64,000 bases of DNA from Alteromonas sp. KUL42 (lineage in GTDB: Bacteria > Pseudomonadota > Gammaproteobacteria > Enterobacterales > Alteromonadaceae), in assembly GCF_006538325.1 (NCBI RefSeq), contig NZ_BJKK01000001.1, forward strand, positions 591,485 through 655,484. The letters are read 5' to 3'. A model generated the notes under the pieces. The model did no database searches. It was not told where the DNA came from and saw only the letters and a list, made by a program, of their open reading frames with translations. This document shows, piece after piece, positions 1 to 8,603 of the stretch. Numbering within the stretch: the stretch's first letter is position 1; each line of letters starts with the position of its first letter. Both the position numbers and the translations under genes were made by a program.

Positions 1-1
1 T

Positions 2-619
2 TATATGTTAAAAGATGATGGTGTATTCAAGCGCGATACCAGTGGCAACTTTACCTTTATGTCTACGGTAACAGAGAGTGATTTGTATAATGCGACTAGC
101 CACGCCCTTACTAGCTCTCTTGATAGTACACGAGAATTGGAAGCAAAAACGTTTGCCAACAAATCTGGTTGGTTCTTAAATTTAACAACCAATGGCGAAA
201 AGGTACTGGCATCACCATTAATTATTGACTACAAAGTATTCTTTACCACATACGTACCAGCCGTGAGCAGCACCAGTGCGTGTGCGCCACCAACGGGAAA
301 TAGCCGCGCGTACTTAGTTAGCATGTTTAATGGTAATGCGGTAACCGATTTGAATAATAATGGGGTGCTAGACAGCGATGATCGCGTCGCTGAGCTTAAA
401 CAAACAGGGATAGCTCCAGAAACAAAAATTTTGATTGAGGATATTGTAAGCCCTGTGGTGTGTTTGGGTACTGAGTGCGTGTCTGCGGTAATTGATGTTG
501 ACGAAGATGGCAACAACGAAGCATGTACATCGTCGTTTGAATGTTTAGCAGAAAATATTTATGGACGATTTGAGCGAATTCGCCGAGGTAGTTGGCATTC
601 CGAGACAGAAAGAGAGTAA
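2..619 (+). CDS. pilY1: PilY1-like type IV pilus tip/assembly protein, C-terminal part (5' truncated)
   Basis: The reading frame is open from the window edge, so only about the last 205 residues are present. The fragment has the low-complexity, Asp/Asn-rich character of the PilY1 C-terminal beta-propeller, with cysteines and a calcium-loop-like stretch (DLNNNGVLDSDD) near base 350. PilY1 proteins sit at the pilus tip, need calcium for extension and retraction, and take part in surface sensing and adhesion. A pilE gene follows 4 bases after the stop, which is the usual pilY1-pilE order. The assignment rests on this context and composition because the N-terminal domain is outside the window. 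Confidence 0.7.
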   Translation, partial: YMLKDDGVFKRDTSGNFTFMSTVTESDLYNATSHALTSSLDSTRELEAKTFANKSGWFLNLTTNGEKVLASPLIIDYKVFFTTYVPAVSSTSACAPPTGNSRAYLVSMFNGNAVTDLNNNGVLDSDDRVAELKQTGIAPETKILIEDIVSPVVCLGTECVSAVIDVDEDGNNEACTSSFECLAENIYGRFERIRRGSWHSETERE

Positions 620-623
620 CAAC

Positions 624-1085
624 ATGACGGGTTTAAAGCACAGTGGTTTTTCGTTAATTGAGCTTATGATAGTTATTACTATCATAGGTATTGTCGCAGC
701 CGTTGCGTATCCTTCCTATCAAGGGGTCATTGCTGATAGCTATCGAGGTACAGGGCAGTCTGATTTACTTGCTCTTGCGTCGGCAATGGAAAGACATCAC
801 AGTGGTGCATTCAGTTATGAAGGGGCTGGTAGTGGCGGTGGAAACAGTGGTTCACCAGCTATTTTTGCTTCGTACTCACCTTCCTCTGAGCCAGCTGCCA
901 ATAAGCGCTACGATTTAACCATTGTTGAATCAAGTGCGACGGCTTATCAGTTAAAAGCTACACCGGTATCGGGCACGGGGCAGGCAAGTGACGGTTCAAT
1001 GTTCTACTATAGCGATGGTCGAAAAGCATGGGATAAGAATAATAACGGCTCAATAGAATCGTCAGAGTATTGTTGGTCTTGTTAA
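624..1085 (+). CDS. pilE: Type IV pilin-like protein PilE (minor pilin)
   Basis: This is a 153-residue prepilin. A short positive leader ends in Gly before F-S-L-I-E, giving the prepilin peptidase site with Glu5, followed by the hydrophobic N-terminal helix and the AYPSYQ motif of PilE-type pilins. The ATG at 624 is chosen over the longer frame from 561 because AGAGAG lies 7 bases upstream and because it gives the normal 8-residue leader. The C-terminal half carries an EF-hand-like loop (DKNNNGSIESSE) and ends in CWSC, the only two cysteines of the protein. It follows pilY1 immediately. It is probably a minor pilin of the priming complex rather than the major subunit. Confidence 0.85.
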   Translation: MTGLKHSGFSLIELMIVITIIGIVAAVAYPSYQGVIADSYRGTGQSDLLALASAMERHHSGAFSYEGAGSGGGNSGSPAIFASYSPSSEPAANKRYDLTIVESSATAYQLKATPVSGTGQASDGSMFYYSDGRKAWDKNNNGSIESSEYCWSC

Positions 1086-1382
1086 TGTCCCGAAGACATA
1101 AACATCTTCCCATTGATGGTCGTAAGGTACGCTAAGCAATGAAGTGTGCTGTAAATCGAGCAGCTGTTGATGGGTTTGATGTGTTAATTTAATTGTTTCA
1201 CTCAAGTGCTTAGATTGAATGTGTGTCTCAATGAATGCCGCAGATGTCGCAACTAATAGTAGCAGTGCAATGAGTACTTCTACCAAGGCCACGCCTTGAT
1301 GCTGATGCTTCAAATAGAACGTGCTACGTTGTCTTTGGATTGTTTTCGTTTTCACATTATTTGCCTCTTTCTTAAAACTCAC
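1062..1382 (-). CDS. pilV: PilV-like minor pilin
   Basis: A 106-residue protein with a basic leader, then Gly followed by V-A-L-V-E (Glu5 present) and a 20-residue hydrophobic helix. This is the class III signal of type IV pilus and type II secretion pseudopilins. It is the last gene of a leftward set fimT-pilW-pilX-pilV whose members overlap by 7 to 11 bases, so it is presumably cotranscribed with them. It is short for PilV (commonly 150-190 residues). Its 3' end overlaps that of the convergent pilE by 24 bases. The family name is inferred from order and N-terminal motif; the soluble part is not distinctive. Confidence 0.65.
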   Translation of the reverse strand: MSFKKEANNVKTKTIQRQRSTFYLKHQHQGVALVEVLIALLLLVATSAAFIETHIQSKHLSETIKLTHQTHQQLLDLQHTSLLSVPYDHQWEDVYVFGTLTRPTIL

Positions 1383-2232
1383 GCCAGGTTCCTGGGATAA
1401 GTATCATTTTCGATAGTGCCTTGTTATCTTGCAATGTGGTAAGAGTGGATATTGAGTAACTCAATGAGCCGCTTAAAAAACGGTTCGTTGGCTTATTTGA
1501 CGTCAATGCACCTACTAACAGTGCGTTCGTTTCTAGATGAAATGCATAAGTATGTGATGAGCGAGTAAGTTGCAAAATTAACCCATAAAACCTTGCCCCA
1601 CTTTTAATGGTGATATTACCGTTTTCCACAATGAGCAATTGGGGCGTTGTATCACTACTAACTGTATTAATAGTACTTTCTATTACACAATCTCCGGTGA
1701 TCCATTGTACCGTTGTACTGCTAAGACTATCGCAGGAAGCAAATTGCTTTTGTTCTGGAAAAAAGCGCAATTGCAGGTCATCACTGGTTCTATTAAATAG
1801 CCATTTGGTAATGTTACTGTCATGGGTATTGTGCTGAGTCTGTTGAGGCAATCTCAGTAAACTCGGGTAGCGCAAAAACTCAGCGCTATACACAATGTCA
1901 TTATTGGTTTTGCTGACATTGATGGTTACGTGCTGTAGCTTCTGATTGTTTTCACCGCGCAGGTCTAATGATGTTATAGTGTGAGTAATGTCAGTGTTAT
2001 CCAATACAACTTGAAGTGTCGGATCACTGCGTAATTGTTCCGCGATAGCACGTAGCGCTTGCCTCAACGCTAGCTTTTTAATATGACTGTCACGTGTTGC
2101 TTTCTCGATATGATAAAAGTGATTAATGCTCAGCGCTGTACTTACAACAGTTAGCCCTACGATAACCAGTAATATACACACAGTCGCTAGCGTAACCATG
2201 CCCCTTTCTTTCTTGTAACCACTATCGCGCAT
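1372..2232 (-). CDS. PilX-like minor pilin/assembly protein lacking Glu5
   Basis: A 286-residue protein that starts with a basic leader (KKERG) followed by M-V-T-L-A and a hydrophobic helix, the layout of PilX N-terminal domain proteins. The fifth residue after the predicted cleavage site is Ala rather than Glu, so it lacks the residue that neutralises the N-terminus of its neighbour in the filament. GspK-type tip pseudopilins also lack Glu5, and PilX is the large GspK-like member of minor pilin sets, so this fits a tip-proximal role. It overlaps the pilV-like gene by 11 bases and the pilW-like gene by 11 bases. Confidence 0.6.
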   Translation of the reverse strand: MRDSGYKKERGMVTLATVCILLVIVGLTVVSTALSINHFYHIEKATRDSHIKKLALRQALRAIAEQLRSDPTLQVVLDNTDITHTITSLDLRGENNQKLQHVTINVSKTNNDIVYSAEFLRYPSLLRLPQQTQHNTHDSNITKWLFNRTSDDLQLRFFPEQKQFASCDSLSSTTVQWITGDCVIESTINTVSSDTTPQLLIVENGNITIKSGARFYGLILQLTRSSHTYAFHLETNALLVGALTSNKPTNRFLSGSLSYSISTLTTLQDNKALSKMILIPGTWREF

Positions 2233-2824
2233 TAGGTATGCCTATGATGAATTGTCGTTGACTCACAATGTCTTGGTTAATTGCGCTGTGTGCATCAATA
2301 GAAACGAGTATTGTTTTTCCCCACGACGTATTTGAGATTAGCGCTAGCTGAAAGCGCGTAATCGAGGTTGTTCTTGCGTCAGTGAGATCATGCCAGCCGC
2401 CTTTGTTACATGCTTTACCCGCTACCCGATATTCAATGGCTTTGTTGTGTAGGCGGTAACCTAGCAACTCATTTTGTTCATGTTCGTAGCTGCCGCTGTT
2501 ATCTTTATCATACGAAAAAGTAATACAGCTATTGGCTTGTTCAGAGCCAAAATGGCTTATTTGTAATGTGCTACTTACCGCTGGGGTCATTAAATTTGGC
2601 ATAGTCGCCAAGGGTGGATAAGCAAGATAGTCTGCACGACTTACTTGCTGTGTGATGAGTTCCTGTAAACTTCGAAGTTCATCCTCAAGTGCGTTTGCTA
2701 GTCGTGTATCTAGTAGTGTGTGATGCAACGACGCTGAAAAGCGGGTGGCTGTTATAATGACCAAAATGCCAATAACACTGCTTATCATTAATTCAGTTAT
2801 GCTAAACCCTTTTTCGGCTAACAT
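2222..2824 (-). CDS. PilW/GspJ-like minor pilin
   Basis: A 200-residue prepilin. The leader MLAEKG is followed by F-S-I-T-E (Glu5) and a long hydrophobic helix. The middle contains YDKDNSGSYEHEQNELLGY, a pattern typical of PilW/GspJ proteins, in which a Asp/Asn/Gly loop is followed by a strand with LGYRL. It overlaps the upstream fimT-like gene by 7 bases and the pilX-like gene by 11 bases, so it is translated from one leftward transcript. The PilW assignment comes from order and this pattern. It is probably part of the minor pilin complex that primes pilus assembly. Confidence 0.65.
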   Translation of the reverse strand: MLAEKGFSITELMISSVIGILVIITATRFSASLHHTLLDTRLANALEDELRSLQELITQQVSRADYLAYPPLATMPNLMTPAVSSTLQISHFGSEQANSCITFSYDKDNSGSYEHEQNELLGYRLHNKAIEYRVAGKACNKGGWHDLTDARTTSITRFQLALISNTSWGKTILVSIDAHSAINQDIVSQRQFIIGIPNAR

Positions 2825-3375
2825 CGTGCTAGACCGTTGATGTGGTGAATGGCACAGGGTTTGATTCTTCCAAGCGCACTAATGATGATTTTTGCGTTAT
2901 GAGACGCATTAGACACTAAAAGTGATGTACTACCGCCAAAATCTACAGTTCCCTCTGGGTTGAAAGTAATAGTGCTATTTTTACCTGAGGTTGTATCTAG
3001 TGATGCAGAGAAGTCACTTAAGCTTAATACGTTCTGTTGACCTGCAACATGACATGTTTGAAGGTTGCTACAAGAACACTCGTCATTCTCACTTATCGCT
3101 ATGCAATTAGATGTAGTTACATCAACAACGAGGTAAATCGGTTGTTGGAGGGTAATTGCATATACTTTCGCAGATTTCGCCATGGCTGAAGCGGTACTAA
3201 CTAAGTGCTTGAGTTCGCTTTCTTCTCGCCATGTTACAAAAGATGGTACGGCCATCATGCTAAGTAAACCAATAATAGATACCACTAGCATGAGTTCGAG
3301 TAGTGTATGCCCTCTTAACAGAAGATACCGAGGTCCACGCGCCAAAAAATGTTGGTGAAATAAAACCATGCCCAA
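2818..3375 (-). CDS. FimT/GspH-like minor pilin (first gene of the leftward set)
   Basis: A 185-residue prepilin with an unusually long leader (22 residues ending in LLRG) before H-T-L-L-E, so Glu5 is present, but residue 1 of the mature protein would be His instead of the usual Phe or Met. The remainder fits FimT/GspH: a helix, then TWREESELKHLVSTASAMAKSAK, and a cysteine-containing beta-rich domain (NDECSCSN, TCHV, PCAI). It starts the leftward minor pilin operon. Only about 70 bases separate its start from the rightward pilin at 3448, so that gap must hold divergent promoters. Confidence 0.65.
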   Translation of the reverse strand: MGMVLFHQHFLARGPRYLLLRGHTLLELMLVVSIIGLLSMMAVPSFVTWREESELKHLVSTASAMAKSAKVYAITLQQPIYLVVDVTTSNCIAISENDECSCSNLQTCHVAGQQNVLSLSDFSASLDTTSGKNSTITFNPEGTVDFGGSTSLLVSNASHNAKIIISALGRIKPCAIHHINGLARC

Positions 3376-3447
3376 GTCCAGTTACACCGTATTTGATGAA
3401 TTGATAGCGTTAGTTTATCGACAAACTTCATGCGAGGAAGCTGGACT

Positions 3448-3843
3448 ATGGACAGTAATTCATTGAAAACTTATAAAAGATACCGTGTTCAAGGTTTTAC
3501 ACTACTGGATATACTTATTACTATTGGGGTAATTTACATTGTGATGCTTGGTTTGGTAAGTGGCGCTACACATAGCTATGAAGCAGTGAAAATGCAGCAA
3601 ATTAGAAGTTATCTATTGCAGGTTCAGGCCATCCAGTCTCGTAATTGGTTAAATTCAGGGACGTATAGATCTCTGTCAGCGCTACCTTTACCAGACATTG
3701 ATGGTGTGAAAATTACCGAGGATAAAGACATTGATGCAGGGTTTGCACTAAAGCTAACTATTGACTTCCTCTCTAAAGAAGCGCCGTGCAGAACGTTATC
3801 TATCACCGAAGAAGGGATAATACCCAAGTCATGTTTATTCTAA
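3448..3843 (+). CDS. PilE-type minor pilin with Asp in place of Glu5
   Basis: A 131-residue prepilin-like protein. The ATG at 3448 is preferred over an in-frame ATG at 3430 because GAGGA lies 8-9 bases upstream of it. The signal is Q-G followed by F-T-L-L-D and a hydrophobic helix, so position 5 is Asp, a conservative but rare replacement of the near-invariant Glu. The globular part is short, with a cysteine pair (PCRTLS, KSCLF). It is the only + strand gene between two - strand pilins, and its last 4 bases overlap the end of the convergent fimT at 3840. Function beyond pilin-like is inferred. Confidence 0.6.
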   Translation: MDSNSLKTYKRYRVQGFTLLDILITIGVIYIVMLGLVSGATHSYEAVKMQQIRSYLLQVQAIQSRNWLNSGTYRSLSALPLPDIDGVKITEDKDIDAGFALKLTIDFLSKEAPCRTLSITEEGIIPKSCLF

Positions 3844-4424
3844 CTGCAACTAAGTTCGGAACCCGATAGATCTTCTTTTTTGCCATTGCCATCACTGTCA
3901 ATAGCCACCGATATTCTGCCATAAAGGGAAAGTAATAGCGCTGATGCATATGTGGCATCGTTGTCTTTTGGACAAATAGTAATCGTGGCCGATTCACTAA
4001 TACTGCCTTGCTCACCAAAGGTAAGTGTGCCAGTTAATCCATAAATTGCATTGGCGGCATTCAATGGATCGCTTGTAATGATGAGGGCTTCGTCTGTGTC
4101 TCTACTGCCATTTCCATTATCGTCAATGAATACCATCTTGGCATTTTTCCAATTGGTAACACAACTGGTGTAATTTGCCGTAGGGCACATGAGTACAGTG
4201 GTTTGTTCATTTACGGCAGTAAAGCGAGCGTGTTGAACAACAGCACTTAAGCTATTTAAATCTGATGTTATCCTGTTCTTAATTAAGATGCTTTGAATAC
4301 TGGGGGCAACCGAGGTAAGTATTATTGCCAAAACAGCAACTGCCACTAACATTTCCAATAGCGTAAGGCCGCGCTGTGTCGACAGAACAGAATGCTGTGG
4401 CATGTGGCGAAAATGACAATTCAT
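3840..4424 (-). CDS. fimT: FimT/GspH-like minor pilin
   Basis: A 194-residue prepilin. After an 18-residue leader ending in Q-R-G the mature protein starts L-T-L-L-E-M-L with Glu5. The soluble domain shows the FimT/GspH hallmarks: ARFTAVNEQTTVLMCP, then VFIDDNGNGSRDTDEAL (an EF-hand-like loop common in FimT proteins), GTLTFGEQG and a C-terminal cysteine. A second acidic loop, DSDGNGKKED, lies near the end. FimT of naturally competent bacteria has been reported to bind DNA, but no such claim is made here from sequence. It is convergent with, and overlaps by 4 bases, the pilin at 3448. Confidence 0.75.
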   Translation of the reverse strand: MNCHFRHMPQHSVLSTQRGLTLLEMLVAVAVLAIILTSVAPSIQSILIKNRITSDLNSLSAVVQHARFTAVNEQTTVLMCPTANYTSCVTNWKNAKMVFIDDNGNGSRDTDEALIITSDPLNAANAIYGLTGTLTFGEQGSISESATITICPKDNDATYASALLLSLYGRISVAIDSDGNGKKEDLSGSELSCS

Positions 4425-4806
4425 ATTAGCGGTTTTCTCGTTCTTTATCGCGAACTATCTCGCAAAATTCGTTCACATCACTAACGATATTTATGCGTAT
4501 TGAGCAAAAGTCAGTGAGTTTTATAGCTCAGCAGTTTTGAAGTTTCTCGGTTACACTTTCATCGTTTAGGGTAGACTAAATAAAAATGTTTAGGGTATGT
4601 ATTATTGCTATATCGCATGGCAAGTCATACACACTCAATAGTGCCTGTTGAATGCGCAAACAACGTGTATTTAAATACGAGTGTTAATTATAGTAACATT
4701 AAAACGGTGAAATCAGCGATGTAGTGAACGCTATACCACTAACATTTACATGCATATTGTCGTACACTCAACCATTGGAATGCCCCAACAAAACGTGGAT
4801 ATTAAG
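4425..4806. other. Intergenic region between fimT and nadE
   Basis: About 380 bases between divergent genes. The sequence is AT-rich and must contain the promoters of fimT (leftward) and nadE (rightward). I see no convincing hairpin, repeat or small gene in it. An upstream in-frame ATG at 4750 would extend nadE but has no ribosome binding site. Confidence 0.4.
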
Positions 4807-5984
<1,178 letters not shown>

Positions 5985-6005
5985 CGCGCTTTCACTTATT
6001 TAAAA

Positions 6006-6026
6006 AAAGGGAGCTTGGCTCCCTTT
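6006..6026. terminator. Bidirectional terminator between glnB and slyD
   Basis: A perfect 9-bp stem AAAGGGAGC/GCTCCCTTT (6006-6014 with 6018-6026) with a 3-base loop. It is flanked by A-runs on the left and a T-rich stretch on the right, so it can end both the rightward glnB and the leftward slyD transcripts. Confidence 0.9.
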
Positions 6027-6044
6027 CTTGTTACTACTTCTTTA

Positions 6045-6530
6045 TTAATGATCGTGACCACAACCGCCTGCGCCGTGGGCGTGCCCATGTTGTAGTTCTT
6101 CTGCCGTTGCTTCGCGAACATCAACAACATTTACGTCAAACGTCAATGGAATACCAGACAGTGGGTGGTTACCATCAACAACGACTTCTTCGTCGGTTGT
6201 TTCAATGATAATCACAGATTGTTCACCTTGTGGCGTGGTTGCTCTAAATGACATTCCCACTTCTACGTCCATACCTTCGAACATAGAGCGTGGTACGGTT
6301 TGAACCAGTTCATCAGCGCGTTCGCCATAGGCTCTTTCAGGTTCAACAGAAACGTTGAAACTGTCGCCTTTTGACTTTCCAATTAGTGCGTCTTCTAATC
6401 CCTCAATAAGAAAACGGCGCCCTAGCAACACTACCAGTGGAGATTTTCCTTCTGAAGAATCAAGCGTAGTGCCATCTTCGGTAGACACGGTGTAGTGAAG
6501 CGTAACAACGCTGTCAGAGGTAATTGTCAT
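6045..6530 (-). CDS. slyD: FKBP-type peptidyl-prolyl isomerase SlyD
   Basis: A 161-residue cytoplasmic prolyl isomerase and chaperone. The N-terminal FKBP strand pattern (VVTLHYTVSTEDGTTLDSS, RFLIEGLEDALIGKSKGD), the insert-in-flap chaperone domain around residues 70-130, and the return to FKBP (NHPLSGIPLTFDVNVVDVREAT) match SlyD. The tail HGHAHGAGGCGHDH is a short His/Cys metal-binding extension, shorter than that of E. coli SlyD, which delivers nickel to hydrogenases. It faces glnB across a shared terminator. Confidence 0.9.
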   Translation of the reverse strand: MTITSDSVVTLHYTVSTEDGTTLDSSEGKSPLVVLLGRRFLIEGLEDALIGKSKGDSFNVSVEPERAYGERADELVQTVPRSMFEGMDVEVGMSFRATTPQGEQSVIIIETTDEEVVVDGNHPLSGIPLTFDVNVVDVREATAEELQHGHAHGAGGCGHDH

Positions 6531-6595
6531 AGCAGATCCTATTTGAGGCCCTTGTCAATTTTGGGCAATGAATGTAAAGCCGAAAAACGCGTACT

Positions 6596-7621
6596 TTAGC
6601 GACGTTTTTTAACAATATTACTCGCTTGTTGCTCAATACTGTACGGCAAGCTGTAAGGGTAACAGGTAATGGCATGATTATCAGCCAATCTGTGTAAATC
6701 TTCTGGTGTGGTGTCGTTAGAAAGTACGGCCATAAACCAGGTCTCCCCGTCGAGTTTAGCAACGCTTATCACGGTACCTGCAACGCGCCAGTTTTCTCCC
6801 AATTGTTTTTCTAGGGTATCCCCAGCGCATAAGTCAACGGGTTCATCGATACTGAAACTGTAGGCAGCACGTTTGTTTTTCCCTAGAAAGCGGGTACGTG
6901 CAACGACCTCTTGGCCCATATAACAACCTTTGTCAAAGTCGATTCCATTAAGGGCTTGTACGTTCATCATTTGAGGAATGTACTCAGCGACCGTTTGCTC
7001 TCCCAAAGATGGATGCGCACTTTCAATTTGTAGTGCGTCGAAAACGTGCCGTGAATAGCATGTGATATCAGCGCTAGAAAGTTTGCTCTTAAGCTCTTTA
7101 GCTGCTTCTTGCGTTAAAATGGCAATAACGCCTTGTCTAGCCAAACCACTGCTAAACACTACGCCATGCTCTGAATTTTCAAATTTTGCATAGCCAACAT
7201 CTTCAGCCGCTACTGGGGTACTGAAGTCTGCATTCGGGAAGGAAGCGCCAAGTACCTCATCAACCGCACTTTGAGAAATGTAAAACACGCCAAAGTCTTT
7301 TGATGTATCAAGGATATCAACTTTAGAAAATACACTGTACTTGTTGAGTTGAAACAAAGAGTGGCTTCCTGACGCGGCGTTGGTCAGCATGAGTAGTTGC
7401 TGTGCGAAACGGGTTACATAGCCAGTTGACCAAGTTTTTCCCTTGTTATCACAATGTGCGTAATGACGCGCAGTATTATTATCAAGTTTATTGATATTAA
7501 CCGTAATTTGCCCGTGTAAATAGCTATCTGCTTGTTCACCTTTAAGTGAAATGAGCATACTTTCGGTTAAATTAACGGCAAACTTGTCGGGTAATTCGCG
7601 TAAAACTGATAACGACGTCAT
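6596..7621 (-). CDS. ygfZ: Folate-binding protein YgfZ (tRNA-modifying / Fe-S maintenance)
   Basis: YgfZ is a tetrahydrofolate-binding protein related to the glycine cleavage T-protein. It supports Fe-S enzymes such as the tRNA methylthiotransferase MiaB. The family signature KGCYMGQE with its essential cysteine is at residues 231-238, followed by VVARTRFLGKNKR. Length (341) is close to the family norm of about 325-330. The gene diverges from sdhE, an arrangement also seen in E. coli (ygfZ/ygfY), where both products serve flavo- or Fe-S-enzyme assembly. Confidence 0.92.
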   Translation of the reverse strand: MTSLSVLRELPDKFAVNLTESMLISLKGEQADSYLHGQITVNINKLDNNTARHYAHCDNKGKTWSTGYVTRFAQQLLMLTNAASGSHSLFQLNKYSVFSKVDILDTSKDFGVFYISQSAVDEVLGASFPNADFSTPVAAEDVGYAKFENSEHGVVFSSGLARQGVIAILTQEAAKELKSKLSSADITCYSRHVFDALQIESAHPSLGEQTVAEYIPQMMNVQALNGIDFDKGCYMGQEVVARTRFLGKNKRAAYSFSIDEPVDLCAGDTLEKQLGENWRVAGTVISVAKLDGETWFMAVLSNDTTPEDLHRLADNHAITCYPYSLPYSIEQQASNIVKKRR

Positions 7622-7828
7622 AGGTAACTCTCATAAATTGCATATTGCTCTCTACTTATGGCAAGCGCGCCATTTATCAAGGGCAAACCGAGTAATAATG
7701 CGCAAAAAAAGTGTGTTTATGCCATGCTTGTAGTACATGGTTACACCATCAGACCAAAAGAGCAGTGATCCGCACTAGGATGACATGGTATTATTAAGTG
7801 TAAATTCAAAACAATAAATAAAGATATT

Positions 7829-8080
7829 ATGTTTGAACCTAAAAGATTAGCTCGATTGAAGTGGGCATGCCGTCGCGGCATGCTTGAATTAGATGTTTTG
7901 TTATTGCCTTTTGTAGAAGAAGCGTTTGATTCGTTAAGTTATGAAGATCAAGAAACGTTTGAACGGTTATTGACCAGTGACGATCCTGATTTATTTGCTT
8001 GGATCATGGGGCATCAAAAGTGTGAAGACCCAGAACTAGCGGCTATGGTGGCGACCATCGTCAACCGTGTCAAAGTATAG
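7829..8080 (+). CDS. sdhE: FAD assembly factor SdhE
   Basis: An 83-residue protein of the SdhE/YgfY family, which helps attach FAD covalently to succinate dehydrogenase SdhA (and fumarate reductase). The invariant RGxxE motif is present as RGMLE at residues 16-20, followed by the five-helix pattern including FERLLTSDDPDLFAWI. It overlaps the downstream ygfX-like gene by 14 bases, the same pairing as E. coli sdhE-ygfX. Confidence 0.93.
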   Translation: MFEPKRLARLKWACRRGMLELDVLLLPFVEEAFDSLSYEDQETFERLLTSDDPDLFAWIMGHQKCEDPELAAMVATIVNRVKV

Positions 8081-8579
8081 AATAGTAGTAACGCATTCAG
8101 CTTATAGGCCCTTAATGGGTTTTTGCTGTTTAGTTGCCTGTAGCACAGCGACACTATTTAGTTTATCCGCCTCAACATGGACATGGATAAATGGTCCACT
8201 TGTTGTTGCTTTGTGGGCACTAGTAAGTGTGTTAGGTATCATTTTTACGGCCTTGTTATCGCGAAACGCGCCGTTGAATTATGCACTTTCACTCACTAGC
8301 AATGGTATTATTCAACGAGTAGTTGATAACCAAAACGTCACAAAGCAAGGTACTTTTCATGAAGCGCAGACAGGTATTGACGAAAGCTTGCCAATGCAAA
8401 TACACGCTTCTTCTCAACTGTTCCCGTGGGGACTGAATCTAAACGTGGCTAAGGTTAGTCATAAACGTTTTAGTAAAAGCTATGCCCATTTGGGATGGGT
8501 TCTAAAGAACGAATGTTCACAAGCAGATTATCGTCGTTTGTGCAGAGCGATTATATTAGCGAAAAAGGAATGCGTTTAA
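8067..8579 (+). CDS. ygfX: YgfX (CptA)-like membrane protein
   Basis: A 170-residue protein starting at a GTG inside the end of sdhE. Residues about 17-65 contain two hydrophobic segments (FCCLVACSTATLFSL and LVVALWALVSVLGIIF), then a soluble domain with SSQLFPWGL and a C-terminal ADYRRLCRAI. This is the topology and C-terminal pattern of YgfX, known in E. coli as the partner gene of sdhE and described as a toxin of an unusual toxin-antitoxin pair. The toxin role is not established for this gene. Identification rests on position and topology. Confidence 0.7.
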   Translation: MSKYRIVVTHSAYRPLMGFCCLVACSTATLFSLSASTWTWINGPLVVALWALVSVLGIIFTALLSRNAPLNYALSLTSNGIIQRVVDNQNVTKQGTFHEAQTGIDESLPMQIHASSQLFPWGLNLNVAKVSHKRFSKSYAHLGWVLKNECSQADYRRLCRAIILAKKECV

Positions 8580-8603
8580 AGATGTTTTTTAGGAATACAC
8601 AAG

